The notes under the pieces were generated by a model. It did not search any database. It was not told the DNA's origin and saw only the letters and a list, made by a program, of their open reading frames with translations. From Phyllobacterium sp. 21LDTY02-6 (lineage in GTDB: Bacteria > Pseudomonadota > Alphaproteobacteria > Rhizobiales > Rhizobiaceae), in the NCBI RefSeq assembly GCF_023554255.2, contig NZ_JAMJWD020000003.1:372001-436000 (forward strand): a stretch of 64,000 bases of DNA, in the 5' to 3' direction. The translations under genes and the position numbers were made by a program. Numbering within the stretch: the first letter of the stretch is position 1; every line of letters starts with the position of its first letter. Of the stretch, positions 25,893 through 38,411 are shown piece by piece.

Positions 25893-26633
25893 ATGGAGCA
25901 TGTGGATCACATACTGATCGTCGATGACGACCGTGAAATTCGCGAGCTCGTGTCGAGTTACCTGAAGAAGAACGGTTTGCGCACCACGGTCGCGGCCGAC
26001 GGCCGGCAGATGCGCAGTTTCCTCGAAACGGGCACGGTCGACCTGATCGTCCTCGACGTGATGATGCCGGGCGATGACGGGCTGGTGCTTTGCCGGGAGC
26101 TTCGCGCCGGCAGGCACAAGGCGACGCCCGTCATCATGCTCACCGCTCGCGACGACGAGATGGACCGCATCATCGGCCTTGAAATGGGCGCCGACGATTA
26201 CCTGCCGAAGCCCTTCGCGGCCCGCGAGCTGCTGGCGCGCATAAAGGCGGTGCTGCGGCGCACGCGCATGCTGCCGCCCAATCTGCAGATCAGCGAGGCG
26301 GGGCAGTTGCTGACATTCGGCAATTGGCGGCTCGATACGGTCGGCCGGCACCTCCTCGACAGGGACGGCACCGAGATCGCGCTCAGCGGCGCCGAATACC
26401 GGCTGTTGCGCGTCTTCATCGATCATCCCCAGCGCGTGCTCAATCGTGACCAGATATTGAACCTCACGCAGGGCCGCGACGCCGAACTGTTCGACCGGTC
26501 GATCGACCTGCTGGTAAGCCGCCTGCGCCAGCGTCTCGGCGACGATGCGCGGGAGCCGACCTATATCAAGACGGTGCGGGCGGAGGGCTATGTGTTTTCC
26601 GTGCCGGTCGAGATTTCGGTGCCACGGACATGA
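25893..26633 (+). CDS. OmpR/PhoB-family response regulator
   Basis: A 246-residue regulator with a receiver domain (phosphoacceptor Asp in DLIVLDVMMPGDDG, Lys in LPKPFAARELLARI) and a C-terminal winged helix (SGAEYRLLRVFIDHPQRVLN, then SRLRQRLGDDAREPTYIKTV). It overlaps the kinase gene by four bases. The stimulus is unknown; the adjacent hydrolase gene is a possible target. Confidence 0.94.
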   Translation: MEHVDHILIVDDDREIRELVSSYLKKNGLRTTVAADGRQMRSFLETGTVDLIVLDVMMPGDDGLVLCRELRAGRHKATPVIMLTARDDEMDRIIGLEMGADDYLPKPFAARELLARIKAVLRRTRMLPPNLQISEAGQLLTFGNWRLDTVGRHLLDRDGTEIALSGAEYRLLRVFIDHPQRVLNRDQILNLTQGRDAELFDRSIDLLVSRLRQRLGDDAREPTYIKTVRAEGYVFSVPVEISVPRT

Positions 26634-27970
26634 GGGAAAGCGTCTCGCATTGGCCCACCTTCCAGTGGCCCGGTTCCTTCCATTGGCCAAGCTCGCTGCG
26701 CGCCCGGCTCTTCCTCATATTGTTCGCGGGCCTGGCTGTCGCCTATGGCCTGTCGTTCAGCATTCTCTTCGCCGAACGCTACATGTCCGCCAAGGCGGTC
26801 ATGCTGGGGACGCTGGAAAGCGACCTTGCGACGTCGATTGCGGTCATCGACAGGCTGCCCGCCAATGAGCGAGCCGATTGGCTGGACCGGCTGAGCCGCG
26901 GCAATTACCAGCTCGTCCTCGGGCCGGGCCTGCCGGGGGTCCCCGACATGTCGGGCCGCGGCGCGGAGATCGCCGAGCGGATCGAAGAGGCGGCAGGCAA
27001 CAGGTTCCCGCTGCGGGTCGAAGCCATTCCGGGTGACGGAAAGCGGTTGCAGGCGCATTTGACGCTTTCCGACGGTTCGCCGCTGACCATCGATGTCACG
27101 CCGCGCGGTGTCATGCCGCTGGCCGAGTGGCTGCCCTATGTCTTTGCCGCGCAGATGCTGTTGCTGGTTCTGTGCACATGGCTTGCGGTGCGCCAGGCGG
27201 TTCGCCCGCTTGGCACTCTCGCCGCCGCGGCCGATGCCCTCGATCCGAAGAGGAAGAGTTCGCCGCTGAGCGAGACCGGCCCGAGCGAGGTCGCTGATGC
27301 GGCCCGCGCCTTCAACGCCATGCGCGAGCGTATCGCCCACTACCTCGAAGAGCGCGTGCAGATACTGGCGGCGATCTCCCATGACTTGCAGACCCCGATC
27401 ACGCGGATGCGGCTGCGGGCCGACATGGCCGAAGATACGCCGGAGAAGACAAAGCTGATCGGCGACCTGCGCGAGATCGAGCGCCTGGTGCAGGATGGCA
27501 TCGCCTATGCGCGAAGCTCCCATGGCAGCGGCGAGAAGGCCGCGCGTATCGATCTCGCATCCTTCATCGACAGTATCGCCTATGACTACCAGGACATGGG
27601 CAAGGCCGTCGCCGTTGCCGGTCTTGTCCACGGCACGGCGCTGACCAGGCCGCACGCGCTACGGCGCATCCTGACCAATTTCATCGACAACGCCCTGAAA
27701 TTCGCCGGCGCCGCCGAAATCAGCGTCGAACGCCGGGGCGCAGGCTCGATCGCCATCCTGGTGCTGGATCGCGGCCCCGGCATTCCCGACGACAAGCTGC
27801 ACGCCGCCATGCAGCCGTTCTTCCGGCTGGAGAGCTCGCGCAACCGCGATACCGGCGGCACGGGTCTCGGCCTGGCCATAGCGCAGCAGCTTGCCGCCGT
27901 GATCGGCGGTGAAGCGCGGATCTACAATCGGCCCGGCGGCGGCCTCGTTGCAGAGATTTCGCTGCCCTGA
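26630..27970 (+). CDS. sensor histidine kinase
   Basis: A 446-residue EnvZ-like kinase with two membrane segments (about 22-45 and 165-185), a periplasmic loop of about 110 residues, a HAMP linker, the phosphoacceptor His in AAISHDLQTPITRMRLRADM, the N box NFIDNALKFAG and the G boxes DRGPGIPDD and GTGLGLAI. It is translationally coupled to the response regulator upstream. Confidence 0.94.
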   Translation: MRESVSHWPTFQWPGSFHWPSSLRARLFLILFAGLAVAYGLSFSILFAERYMSAKAVMLGTLESDLATSIAVIDRLPANERADWLDRLSRGNYQLVLGPGLPGVPDMSGRGAEIAERIEEAAGNRFPLRVEAIPGDGKRLQAHLTLSDGSPLTIDVTPRGVMPLAEWLPYVFAAQMLLLVLCTWLAVRQAVRPLGTLAAAADALDPKRKSSPLSETGPSEVADAARAFNAMRERIAHYLEERVQILAAISHDLQTPITRMRLRADMAEDTPEKTKLIGDLREIERLVQDGIAYARSSHGSGEKAARIDLASFIDSIAYDYQDMGKAVAVAGLVHGTALTRPHALRRILTNFIDNALKFAGAAEISVERRGAGSIAILVLDRGPGIPDDKLHAAMQPFFRLESSRNRDTGGTGLGLAIAQQLAAVIGGEARIYNRPGGGLVAEISLP

Positions 27971-27987
27971 AGGCGTCGGTGATGCAA

Positions 27988-28809
27988 TCACCACAGCCTG
28001 GGGTGGCGGTTGACGTCCTTGTACAGAAGGTAGCGGAAGCGCCCGGGGCCACCGGCATAGCAGGCCTGCGGGCAGAAGGCGCGCAGCCACATGAAATCGC
28101 CGGCCTCGACTTCCACCCAGTCGCGGTTGAGGCGATAGACGGCCTTGCCTTCGAGGACATAGAGCCCGTGTTCCATGATATGGGTTTCCATGAATGGAAT
28201 GGTGGCGCCGGGCTCGAAGGTCACGATATTGAGGTGCATGTCGTAACGCACATCGTCGGGATCGATGAATCGCGTCGTGCCCCAGCGCCCATCGGTATCC
28301 GGCATGGGCGACAGGGCGACATCGTCCTCATGGGCAAAGACCGCCGGGGGTGGTTCCAGCCCGTCGACCGCCTCGAATTTCTTGCGGACCCAATGGAAGC
28401 GCGCTGCCTCGGCACCGGGATTGTGCACGGTCCAGGACGAGCCCGCCGGTATGAAGGCGAAGGAACCCGCCCGCAAGGCATGGGCGCGGCCTTCGGTCTC
28501 GATGGTCAATTGCCCGTCGACCACGAACAGCGCTGCCTCGGCCCTCGCGTCCGGTTCCGGCCGCTGGCTGCCGCCGCCGGGGCCGACTTCCATGAGATAT
28601 TGCGAGAATGTCTCGGAAAAGCCGGTGAGCGGCCGCGAAAGTATCCATGCGCGGGTATTGTCCCAATGCGGCAGCAGGCTGGTCACGATGTCCATCATGA
28701 CAGTCCTCGGAATGACGGCATAGGCGGTGGTGAAAACCGCCTTGCTCGACAGCAGCTCCGTCTGCCCCGGCAGCCCGCCGAGCTGGGTATGATATTTGGC
28801 CTTTTCCAT
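27988..28809 (-). CDS. allE: (S)-ureidoglycine aminohydrolase
   Basis: A 273-residue bicupin matching AllE, which converts (S)-ureidoglycine to (S)-ureidoglycolate and ammonia in allantoin catabolism. The second cupin carries the manganese-site pattern ETHIMEHGLYVLEGKAVYRL and ends with FRYLLYKDVNRHP, typical of AllE. No other purine catabolism gene is nearby. It converges on the histidine kinase gene and is divergent from cueR. Confidence 0.88.
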   Translation of the reverse strand: MEKAKYHTQLGGLPGQTELLSSKAVFTTAYAVIPRTVMMDIVTSLLPHWDNTRAWILSRPLTGFSETFSQYLMEVGPGGGSQRPEPDARAEAALFVVDGQLTIETEGRAHALRAGSFAFIPAGSSWTVHNPGAEAARFHWVRKKFEAVDGLEPPPAVFAHEDDVALSPMPDTDGRWGTTRFIDPDDVRYDMHLNIVTFEPGATIPFMETHIMEHGLYVLEGKAVYRLNRDWVEVEAGDFMWLRAFCPQACYAGGPGRFRYLLYKDVNRHPRLW

Positions 28810-28982
28810 TGCATGTCTCCCGCCGCGATATACAGAGCTGGTTTAGGTGCGGGCGGCAATTTATGCAATGGGCATCGCGCCTTCGCTCGCGCCAGTGCCT
28901 CGCGGTCGAAAACTCAAGGGCGCCCCTTGGTAATGCAGGCCGGAATGCACAAATATGAGCACGAGGCGAAAGGAGAGCGTCC

Positions 28983-29447
28983 ATGAATATTGGCGAGGCA
29001 GCTGCATCCTCCGGCGTATCGGCCAAGATGATCCGTCATTACGAATCGATAGGCCTCATCGAGCCGGCCGATCGAACGCAATCCGGTTACCGCGTCTATG
29101 GCGGTGACGATCTCGACACCTTGCGCTTCATCCGGCGCGGCAGGGATCTCGGCTTCTCCATCGACCATATCCGCCAATTGCTCATGCTCTGGCGCGACCG
29201 CAGCCGGGCATCGTCCGACGTGAAGACCATCGCCCTCAGGCATGTTCGCGAGCTGGAGGAGAAGATGCTGCAATTGCAGGAGATGGCGGACACGCTGCGC
29301 CATCTGGCGGCGCATTGCCATGGCGACAATCGCCCGGATTGCCCGATCATCCAGAATTTGTCGCAGTCCCAGAATCTGTTGCAGGAAAAGAAGGCCGGCG
29401 CAGGATCGAGGCGGGCGGGAACGCTCAAGGGCCGGCTTGCCGGCTGA
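28983..29447 (+). CDS. cueR: CueR/HmrR-type MerR regulator (copper)
   Basis: A 154-residue MerR protein: winged helix MNIGEAAASSGVSAKMIRHY, a dimerisation coiled coil, and a metal loop CHGDNRPDC, the C-x7-C arrangement of copper(I)-sensing CueR/HmrR. It should activate copper efflux genes, but none is visible here. It converges on cbbR with six bases between the coding ends. Confidence 0.9.
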   Translation: MNIGEAAASSGVSAKMIRHYESIGLIEPADRTQSGYRVYGGDDLDTLRFIRRGRDLGFSIDHIRQLLMLWRDRSRASSDVKTIALRHVRELEEKMLQLQEMADTLRHLAAHCHGDNRPDCPIIQNLSQSQNLLQEKKAGAGSRRAGTLKGRLAG

Positions 29448-29453
29448 TGCCGC

Positions 29454-30392
29454 TCAAGTGCCCGTGAACGGATAGAGCCTGTCGATCGAAGGCAGGCACT
29501 GCGCTCCCTTCCTCGCCAGGAAATTCTGGAAGGCCTGCATCGCCGGCGACATGGTCCTGTCCGTGCGCACGACGGAAAACCACTGGCGGCGGATGGGCAT
29601 GCCGATGACGTCGAGGATCACCAGCCTGCCGACCTCCAGTTCCAGCGCGATCGTATGGGCGGAGATGAAGGCGACGCCGAGCCCTGCCATCACGGCCTGT
29701 TTTATCGTCTCGTTCGACGACATCTCCGTGCCGAGATCGTCGAGCCGTCCCGGCAGTTCGCTCAGGAAGATTTCGAGCGATATGCGCGTGCCGGAGCCGG
29801 ATTCGCGAATGAGGAAATTCTCGCGGGCAATACGCTCCTTGGTGATGTCGCGGCTGCTGGCCAGGGGATGGTCGGGAGCGGCGATCATGACGAGGGGGTG
29901 ATCGCCGAACACGGCGGACCGCAGCGGAACGTCGCGCGGCGGCCGGCCCATCAGCGCGAGATCGACCGAATGGCTTTTCAGGCTCTCGATGATCTCGGCG
30001 CGGTTGCCGATGATGAGCTTGACCGCGATATCGGGATGATCCTTGGCGAAGGTCGCCATCATCTGCGGCGCGAAATATTTCGCCGTCGATACGACACCAA
30101 GCGACAGCGATCCGGTCCGGAGGCCTTTCAGCGCGTCGATCTCGTCATTGAGCAGGCGCAGCCGCTCTTCGATCATCTGGGCGGCATCGAGAAAGGCAAG
30201 GCCCGCAGCCGTCGGGCGCAGCCCTTCATTGGTGCGGTCGAACAGCACGATTTCCGCATCCTCCTCCAGAAGCTTGAGCTGGATGGTCACCGCCGGCGGG
30301 GTCAGGCCGAGTGCATTGGCGGCGGCGACGATGGTTCCGTGCTGCTTGATCGCCTGAACTGCCCGCAATTGCTTGAGGTTGAGGTTGCGCAT
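29454..30392 (-). CDS. cbbR: Calvin-cycle LysR regulator CbbR
   Basis: A 312-residue LysR protein with a helix-turn-helix near residues 18-40 (HGTIVAAANALGLTPPAVTI) and the effector domain typical of CbbR (LSLGVVSTAKYFAPQMMATF). It is divergent from cbbF, the standard arrangement, and should activate the cbb operon in response to metabolites such as RuBP. A palindromic site lies in the intergenic region. Confidence 0.93.
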   Translation of the reverse strand: MRNLNLKQLRAVQAIKQHGTIVAAANALGLTPPAVTIQLKLLEEDAEIVLFDRTNEGLRPTAAGLAFLDAAQMIEERLRLLNDEIDALKGLRTGSLSLGVVSTAKYFAPQMMATFAKDHPDIAVKLIIGNRAEIIESLKSHSVDLALMGRPPRDVPLRSAVFGDHPLVMIAAPDHPLASSRDITKERIARENFLIRESGSGTRISLEIFLSELPGRLDDLGTEMSSNETIKQAVMAGLGVAFISAHTIALELEVGRLVILDVIGMPIRRQWFSVVRTDRTMSPAMQAFQNFLARKGAQCLPSIDRLYPFTGT

Positions 30393-30421
30393 GGATAGAG
30401 CTTAGATTTTTTTACCGGATC

Positions 30422-30443
30422 AGTAAATTAAATAAATTTTACT
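30422..30443. promoter_or_regulatory. candidate CbbR operator
   Basis: AGTAAA (30422-30427) and TTTACT (30438-30443) form an inverted repeat with ten bases between, in the AT-rich gap between cbbR and cbbF. It contains the T-N11-A type spacing used by LysR regulators. Confidence 0.6.
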
Positions 30444-30506
30444 TATTGCGGCGTGGATGGTCCTCTATTCGCAAGCCCGGCACGCACGCCGGGTGCGGGA
30501 GGAAAG

Positions 30507-31559
30507 ATGATGACCACGGCAACGCTCGATGCCTTTCTCGGCTCCTATGCGAAGGATGAAGACCCCTCGCGCGTGAGTGTCTCCTCGGTCGTGCGCCAAT
30601 TGGCCCTGACGGCCGTGAAAATCCGCGGGTTCATCAATCAGGGCGCTCTCGGCAAGGCTTTCTCCAATGGCGGCGGCTCCGTCAATGCCGATGGCGACAC
30701 GCAGAAGGCGCTGGACGTCTTTGCCGACGACATGTTCCTGCAGGCGGTCCGCGAAGCGCCGGTCGCCCTCTATGGTTCGGAGGAACTGCCGACGCCGGCG
30801 GTGCTTGCAACCGACGCGCGGCTGGCACTGGCGATCGATCCCCTCGACGGTTCATCCAATATCGACACCAACGTCTCCATCGGCACGATCTTCTCGATAC
30901 TGCCGGTCGTCGGTGACCCGGAGAAGGACCCGCTCGCCTCGTTCCTGCAGTCGGGCAGCAACCAGCTCGCCGCCGGCTTCTTCATCTACGGGCCCCAGCT
31001 TGCCCTGGTGCTCACCCTTGGAAGCGGCACGCATATCTTCGTGTTTTCGAGCCGGCTGGGCACTTTCGTCCAGGCCTATGAAAGCGTCGCGATTGAAAGC
31101 AGGGCGCATGAATTTGCGATCAATGCCGCCAATTACCGGCATTGGGACGAGGCCGTCCGGCTCTATATCGACGACTGCCTGAAGGGCAGCGAGGGGCCGC
31201 GCGGGCGCGAGTTCAACATGCGCTGGATTGCCTCGCTGGTTGCCGAGGCCTACCGCATCCTGACGCGCGGCGGTGTGTTCCTCTATCCCGGCGACAAGCG
31301 CAAGACCTATGGCGAGGGCCGGCTGCGGCTGGTCTACGAGGCCAACCCGATCGCGTTCCTGATCGAGCAGGCGGGTGGAGCGGCGACCGATACCGTCAAC
31401 AGGATACTGGATATCGTTCCGCATGCGATGCATCAGCGCGTTCCGCTGGTCTTCGGCGCCGCGCGGGAGGTCGCGCGCATCGGACGCTATCACACCGATC
31501 CCAGCAATATCGGAGAACGGGCGCCGCTTTTCAGCAATCGCGGCCTGTTCAGGGTTTGA
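30507..31559 (+). CDS. cbbF: fructose-1,6-/sedoheptulose-1,7-bisphosphatase
   Basis: A 350-residue class I FBPase with the metal-site motif AIDPLDGSSNIDTNVSIGTIF and the C-terminal GGAATDTVNRILDI pattern. In the Calvin cycle it removes the C1 phosphate of fructose and sedoheptulose bisphosphates. GGAGGA precedes adjacent ATGs at 30507 and 30510; an upstream in-frame ATG at 30453 would run into the promoter region. Confidence 0.95.
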   Translation: MMTTATLDAFLGSYAKDEDPSRVSVSSVVRQLALTAVKIRGFINQGALGKAFSNGGGSVNADGDTQKALDVFADDMFLQAVREAPVALYGSEELPTPAVLATDARLALAIDPLDGSSNIDTNVSIGTIFSILPVVGDPEKDPLASFLQSGSNQLAAGFFIYGPQLALVLTLGSGTHIFVFSSRLGTFVQAYESVAIESRAHEFAINAANYRHWDEAVRLYIDDCLKGSEGPRGREFNMRWIASLVAEAYRILTRGGVFLYPGDKRKTYGEGRLRLVYEANPIAFLIEQAGGAATDTVNRILDIVPHAMHQRVPLVFGAAREVARIGRYHTDPSNIGERAPLFSNRGLFRV

Positions 31560-31569
31560 GGGGGGCATC

Positions 31570-32442
31570 ATGTCGACAAAGCATCCGATCATCTCGATCA
31601 CCGGTTCATCGGGCGCCGGCACCACGTCGGTCAAGCGCATATTCGAGCAGATTTTCCGCCGCGAACAGATCGAAGCCGCCTTCATCGAAGGCGATGCCTT
31701 CCACAAATATGACCGCAACGCCATGAAGGAGAAAGTTGCCGAAGAGGAGAAGAAGGGAAATCCCAACTTTACCCATTTCAATGCCGACGCCAACGAACTG
31801 CTGAAGCTCCAGGAGGTGTTCGAGGAATATGGCCGCAGGGGCACCGGCAAGACGCGCACCTATGTCCATGACGAGGAGGAGGCCAGGCTCTACGACACGC
31901 CGGCCGGCACCTTCACCGAATGGCGCGACCTGCCGCCAAGTACGCTGCTCTTCTATGAGGGGCTGCACGGCTGCGCGGTTGCCGACGGCATCGATCTCGC
32001 GCGCCATGCGGATCTCAAGATCGGTGTCGTGCCGGTCATCAACCTCGAATGGATCCAGAAGATCCATCGCGACCGCGCGACGCGCGGCTATTCGACCGAG
32101 GCCGTGATGGACGTCATCCTGCGCCGCATGCCGGACTATGTGCGCTTCATCACGCCGCAGTTCACGCTGACCGACATCAATTTCCAGCGTGTGCCGATCG
32201 TCGATACGTCCAACCCGTTCATCGCGCGATGGATACCGACGCCTGACGAATCGATGCTCGTCATCCGCTTCGCCCGGCCGAGAGGCATCGACTTCCCGTA
32301 CCTGCTTTCGATGATCCACGATTCTTTCATGTCGCGGGCAAATTCGATCGTCGTACCGGGAAACAAGCTCGACCTGGCGATGCAACTCATCCTGACGCCG
32401 CTGATCATGCAGCTGATCGAACGCAAAAACAGAGCCTCGTGA
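31570..32442 (+). CDS. cbbP: phosphoribulokinase
   Basis: A 290-residue class I phosphoribulokinase with the P-loop GSSGAGTTS and the PRK signatures [18 protein letters not shown] and [10 protein letters not shown]. It makes ribulose-1,5-bisphosphate from ribulose-5-phosphate and ATP, and lies between cbbF and cbbT in the operon. Confidence 0.96.
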   Translation: MSTKHPIISITGSSGAGTTSVKRIFEQIFRREQIEAAFIEGDAFHKYDRNAMKEKVAEEEKKGNPNFTHFNADANELLKLQEVFEEYGRRGTGKTRTYVHDEEEARLYDTPAGTFTEWRDLPPSTLLFYEGLHGCAVADGIDLARHADLKIGVVPVINLEWIQKIHRDRATRGYSTEAVMDVILRRMPDYVRFITPQFTLTDINFQRVPIVDTSNPFIARWIPTPDESMLVIRFARPRGIDFPYLLSMIHDSFMSRANSIVVPGNKLDLAMQLILTPLIMQLIERKNRAS

Positions 32443-32452
32443 GGAGACGACC

Positions 32453-34477
32453 ATGCAGACACAAGCTTTGCTGAAGGAAAGCCCGGACAGGGAGAGCGTC
32501 GCGGAACGCGACATGGCCAATGCCATCCGCGCCCTGGCCATGGACAGCGTACAGAAGGCCAATTCCGGCCATCCGGGCATGCCGATGGGCATGGCCGACG
32601 TCGCGGCGGTGCTGTTCAACAGGTTCATCAAGCTCGACCCGCTGCATCCGCAATGGCCGGACCGCGACCGCTTCATCCTGTCGGCCGGGCACGGCTCGAT
32701 GCTGCAATACGCCATCCATTATCTCATCGGCTACCCGGACATGCCGATAGAGGAGCTGCAACGCTTCCGCCAACTGGGCGCGAGGACGGCAGGACATCCC
32801 GAATACGGCCACGCGCAGGGCATCGAGATGACGACCGGCCCGCTCGGGCAGGGCATTGCCACCGCCGTCGGCATGGCGCTTGCCGAGCGCATGCTGGCCG
32901 CCCGGTTCGGCGCCGAGATCGTCGATCATTTCACCTATGTGATTGCCGGCGACGGCTGCCTGCAGGAAGGCATCAGCCACGAGGCGATCGATCTTGCCGG
33001 CCATCTCAATCTGTCGAAGCTGATCGTGCTCTGGGACAATAATTCCATCTCGATCGACGGTCCTACCTCGCTGTCGACCTCGACGGACCAGCTCGAGCGG
33101 TTCAAGGCGGCTGGTTTCGAGGTGCAGGAGGTGGACGGACACGATCACGAGGCGATAGGCGAGGCCATCGCGAACGCCCGGACGACAAGCCGCCCGTCGC
33201 TCATTTCCTGCCGCACGGTGATCGGCAAGGGCGCGCCAAACCTGCAGGGCAGCGAAAAGGTCCATGGTGCGCCGCTCGGCGCCGACGAGATCGCGGCGGC
33301 ACGGCAGGCGATCGGCTGGCAGCACGAGCCCTTCATCGTTCCGGAGGAGATCGTCGAGGCCTGGCGCGATGTGGCGCGGCGCGGCGCCGATCAACGTCGC
33401 GAATGGTGCGTGCGGGTAGGCGCATCGCCGCTGGGCGAGGAGTTCCGGCAGACGATGCAGCGGCAGCTTCCGCCGACATTGGCCGAGGAACTGGCGAAGT
33501 TCCGCCGCCACCATGCGGAGAATGCGACGAAGGTCGCAACCCGCAAGGCATCCGAGATGGTGCTGGGCGTCGTCAACGAACAGACGGAGCTGACGGTTGG
33601 CGGCTCGGCCGACCTGACCCATTCGAACCTGACGCTGACCAAGGGGATGATGAGCATCACCCCGGACGATTTCACCGGCCGCTATGTCCATTACGGCATC
33701 CGCGAGCATGGCATGGCCGCAGCGATGAACGGGCTGGCGCTGCATGGCGGCTTCATCCCCTATGGCGGTACATTCCTCGCCTTTGCCGATTATGCGCGCG
33801 GGGCGATGCGCCTCTCGGCCCTGATGGGCCAGCAGGTGATCTATGTCATGACGCATGATTCCATCGGCCTCGGCGAGGATGGCCCGACGCACCAGCCTGT
33901 CGAACATCTGGCCATGCTGCGGGCAACGCCCAATCTCAACGTGTTCCGCCCGGCCGATATCATCGAGACGGCGGAGTGCTGGGAACTGGCGCTGCAGCAG
34001 CGGGACCGGCCGAGCGTCATCGTCCTTTCCCGCCAGAACCTGCCCATGCTTCGGCAGGCACATTCGGAGGATTGCCGCTCGGCGCGGGGCGCCTACGTCC
34101 TGCGGGAAACGGCGGAACCGCGTGCGGTCACGCTGCTGGCGACCGGTTCCGAGGTGGAGATCGCCTGTACCGCGGCGGACATATTGCGGGCGCAGCACCG
34201 CATCGCCGCCGCGGTGGTGTCGATGCCGTGCTGGGAACTGTTCGAAGCGCAGCCCGGCGCCTATCGGCGGTCGGTTCTCGCCGCGGCCCCGCGCATCGGC
34301 ATCGAAGCCGCGGCCCGGCTCGGCTGGGATCGCTGGATCGGCGAGCGCGGCGCTTTCATCGGCATGCGGGGTTTCGGCGCCAGCGCGCCGGCGCCCGAGC
34401 TCTACCGGCATTTCGAAATCACACCCGAACATATCGTCGCCACGGCGCGCAAGCTCATCAACGAGAAGGAGTATTGA
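32453..34477 (+). CDS. cbbT: transketolase
   Basis: A 674-residue transketolase with the thiamine-diphosphate region [13 protein letters not shown]...N, the pyrimidine-binding [20 protein letters not shown] and the C-terminal domain. It rearranges sugar phosphates for RuBP regeneration. It starts ten bases after cbbP. Confidence 0.96.
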   Translation: MQTQALLKESPDRESVAERDMANAIRALAMDSVQKANSGHPGMPMGMADVAAVLFNRFIKLDPLHPQWPDRDRFILSAGHGSMLQYAIHYLIGYPDMPIEELQRFRQLGARTAGHPEYGHAQGIEMTTGPLGQGIATAVGMALAERMLAARFGAEIVDHFTYVIAGDGCLQEGISHEAIDLAGHLNLSKLIVLWDNNSISIDGPTSLSTSTDQLERFKAAGFEVQEVDGHDHEAIGEAIANARTTSRPSLISCRTVIGKGAPNLQGSEKVHGAPLGADEIAAARQAIGWQHEPFIVPEEIVEAWRDVARRGADQRREWCVRVGASPLGEEFRQTMQRQLPPTLAEELAKFRRHHAENATKVATRKASEMVLGVVNEQTELTVGGSADLTHSNLTLTKGMMSITPDDFTGRYVHYGIREHGMAAAMNGLALHGGFIPYGGTFLAFADYARGAMRLSALMGQQVIYVMTHDSIGLGEDGPTHQPVEHLAMLRATPNLNVFRPADIIETAECWELALQQRDRPSVIVLSRQNLPMLRQAHSEDCRSARGAYVLRETAEPRAVTLLATGSEVEIACTAADILRAQHRIAAAVVSMPCWELFEAQPGAYRRSVLAAAPRIGIEAAARLGWDRWIGERGAFIGMRGFGASAPAPELYRHFEITPEHIVATARKLINEKEY

Positions 34478-34479
34478 GG

Positions 34480-35559
34480 ATGGCCAGGATTACATTGCGG
34501 CAATTGCTCGACCACGCGGCAGAGCATGGATACGGCGTCCCCGCCTTCAACATCAACAACATGGAACAGGGCCTCGCGGTCATGGAAGCGGCGGCGGCCT
34601 GTGATGCGCCGGTCATCCTGCAGGCATCGCGCGGTGCGCGGTCCTACGCCAAGGACGTCATGCTCGCCCGGATGATCGATGCGCTGGTGGAGATGTATCC
34701 AGCCATCCCGATCTGCCTGCACCAGGACCACGGCAATGACGAGGCCACTTGCATGACGGCCATCCGTCACGGCTTCACCTCCGTGATGATGGACGGCTCG
34801 CTCGAGGCCGACGCGGCGACGCCCGCATCCTTCGAATACAATGTCGCGATCACCCGGCGCGTCACCTCCATCGCCCATTGGCTGGGCGTGTCGGTGGAAG
34901 GCGAGCTCGGCGTGCTCGGCTCGCTCGAAAGCGGCGAGGCGGAAGCCGAGGATGGTCATGGTGCAAGCGGCAAGCTGAGCCATGAGCAGCTGTTGACCGA
35001 TCCGGACCAGGCGGTGGATTTCGTGCAGAGGACGCATGTCGACGCCCTGGCGATCGCCTGCGGCACGTCGCACGGCGCCTATAAATTCTCCCGTGCCCCC
35101 GATGGCGAAATCCTGGCGATGGGCGTCATCGAGGAGATCCACCGCAAGCTGCCGAACACGCATCTCGTCATGCACGGTTCGTCATCGGTGCCGCAGCCCT
35201 TGCAGGACATCATCAACCGGTTTGGCGGCGAGATGCCGCAGACCTATGGCGTTCCCGTCGAGGAGATCGAACGCGGCATTCGCCATGGCGTGCGCAAGGT
35301 CAATATCGACACCGACTGCCGGATGGCGATGACGGGGCAGTTCCGCAAGATCGCATTGGAGAATCCGGCGGAATTCGACCCGCGCAAATTCCTGAAGCCG
35401 GCGCTCGACGCCATGCGCGATCTTTGCCGCGATCGGTTCGAACGCTTCGGCTCGGCCGGCCACGCCTCGAAGATCAGGCCTCTCGGCCTCGACGAGATGG
35501 CGAAACGATACGCCGCAGGAAAGCTCGACCCGCAATTTGCCGCAGCGAAGGCTGCCTGA
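34480..35559 (+). CDS. cbbA: class II fructose-bisphosphate aldolase, Calvin-cycle type
   Basis: A 359-residue zinc-dependent aldolase with [20 protein letters not shown] (zinc ligand His), [20 protein letters not shown] and the [15 protein letters not shown] segment of the CbbA subtype. It condenses triose phosphates, and erythrose-4-phosphate with DHAP, in the Calvin cycle. AGGA immediately precedes the ATG. Confidence 0.95.
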   Translation: MARITLRQLLDHAAEHGYGVPAFNINNMEQGLAVMEAAAACDAPVILQASRGARSYAKDVMLARMIDALVEMYPAIPICLHQDHGNDEATCMTAIRHGFTSVMMDGSLEADAATPASFEYNVAITRRVTSIAHWLGVSVEGELGVLGSLESGEAEAEDGHGASGKLSHEQLLTDPDQAVDFVQRTHVDALAIACGTSHGAYKFSRAPDGEILAMGVIEEIHRKLPNTHLVMHGSSSVPQPLQDIINRFGGEMPQTYGVPVEEIERGIRHGVRKVNIDTDCRMAMTGQFRKIALENPAEFDPRKFLKPALDAMRDLCRDRFERFGSAGHASKIRPLGLDEMAKRYAAGKLDPQFAAAKAA

Positions 35560-37047
<1,488 letters not shown>

Positions 37048-37057
37048 GAGAAATGAC

Positions 37058-37477
37058 ATGCGCATCACCCAGGGAACATTCTCATTTCTGCCGGACCTGA
37101 CGGATGAGCAGATTGCGCGGCAGGCGCAGTATTGCATCGACAATGGCTGGGCGGTCAGCCTCGAATTCACCGACGACCCGCATCCCCGCAACACCTATTG
37201 GGAGATGTGGGGCCATCCGATGTTCGACAATCCGGATGCGGCCGCCTTGCTCATGGAGCTGAAGGAATGCCGCAAGGTCTATGGCCATTGCTATATCCGC
37301 CTGGTGGCCTTCGACAACAGCCATGGCTGGGAGTCGGTGAAACTGTCCTTCATCGTCAACCGCCCGGCGGAGGAGCCTGGCTTCCAGCTTTCCCGCCAGG
37401 AGGCGCCGGGCCGCGTGATCCGCTATACGACGCGCGCTTATGCAGCCGACAAGCCGGCGGGGCAGCGCTATGGCTGA
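37058..37477 (+). CDS. cbbS: RuBisCO small subunit
   Basis: A 139-residue small subunit ([30 protein letters not shown]) with the C-terminal extension ending in [16 protein letters not shown] that is typical of red-type enzymes and forms the beta-hairpins in the central channel. It overlaps cbbX by eight bases. Confidence 0.96.
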   Translation: MRITQGTFSFLPDLTDEQIARQAQYCIDNGWAVSLEFTDDPHPRNTYWEMWGHPMFDNPDAAALLMELKECRKVYGHCYIRLVAFDNSHGWESVKLSFIVNRPAEEPGFQLSRQEAPGRVIRYTTRAYAADKPAGQRYG

Positions 37478-38411
37478 CATCGGCGCCGACACCATCGCCA
37501 CAGTGGCGGAAGATGTGCCGAAGACCGTTGACCTGCGTGCGGAATATGTCGATTCCGGCGTCGCGGAGGTCCTGGAGGAGCTCGATCGCGAATTGATCGG
37601 GCTCCGTCCGGTCAAGCAGCGCATCAAGGAGACCGCCGCCCTGCTGCTGGTTGAACGGGCGCGGCGGCGGATGGGCCTCGCCCACGAGACGCCGACGCTG
37701 CATATGAGCTTCAGCGGCAATCCCGGCACCGGCAAGACCACGGTGGCGCTGCGGATGGCCGATCTGCTGCATCGGCTCGGCTATATCCGCAAGGGTCATC
37801 TCGTTTCGGTGACGCGCGACGATCTCGTCGGCCAGTATATCGGGCATACGGCGCCGAAAACGAAGGAAATCCTCAAAAAGGCGATGGGCGGCGTGCTGTT
37901 CATCGACGAGGCCTATTACCTGCACCGGCAGGAGAATGAACGCGACTACGGCCAGGAGGCGATCGAGATTCTCCTGCAGGTCATGGAGAACCAGCGCGAG
38001 GACCTCGTCGTCATCCTTGCGGGCTATAGCGACCGGATGGACAAGTTTTTCGCCAGCAATCCGGGATTCCGCTCGCGGATTGCGCATCACATCGATTTCC
38101 CCGACTATAGTCCGGAGGAATTGCTTCAGATCGCCGAAATCATGTTGTCGAAGCAGAATTATCATTTCGACGACGAAGGCCGCAGGATCATGGCCGACTA
38201 TATCGAACAGCGGCGGCGGCAACCGCATTTCGCCAATGCCCGCTCCATCCGCAATGCGCTCGACCGTGCGCGGCTGCGCCAGGCCAACCGGCTGTTCGAG
38301 AATTCCAGCGGCGCGATCGATGCGGATACGCTGTCGCGCATCACCGTCGACGACATCAAGGGCAGCCGCGTGTTTGCCCAGCCACGGGTGGAGGAGGAGC
38401 AATCGTCATGA
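37470..38411 (+). CDS. cbbX: red-type RuBisCO activase CbbX
   Basis: A 313-residue AAA+ ATPase with Walker A GNPGTGKT and Walker [13 protein letters not shown]. CbbX hexamers pull on the large-subunit C-terminus to release inhibitory sugar phosphates and restore red-type RuBisCO activity. Its ATG lies inside the end of cbbS and its stop overlaps the next gene. Confidence 0.96.
   Translation: MADIGADTIATVAEDVPKTVDLRAEYVDSGVAEVLEELDRELIGLRPVKQRIKETAALLLVERARRRMGLAHETPTLHMSFSGNPGTGKTTVALRMADLLHRLGYIRKGHLVSVTRDDLVGQYIGHTAPKTKEILKKAMGGVLFIDEAYYLHRQENERDYGQEAIEILLQVMENQREDLVVILAGYSDRMDKFFASNPGFRSRIAHHIDFPDYSPEELLQIAEIMLSKQNYHFDDEGRRIMADYIEQRRRQPHFANARSIRNALDRARLRQANRLFENSSGAIDADTLSRITVDDIKGSRVFAQPRVEEEQSS

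Noticed and set aside
24858-26690. A 610-residue minus-strand open frame
   Set aside because: It spans the antisense of two unrelated real genes (the hydrolase and the response regulator) and shows no domain.
32405-34432. A 675-residue minus-strand open frame
   Set aside because: It lies opposite cbbT, whose transketolase motifs are complete. Its Arg/Asp/His-rich sequence is typical of antisense frames in high-GC DNA.
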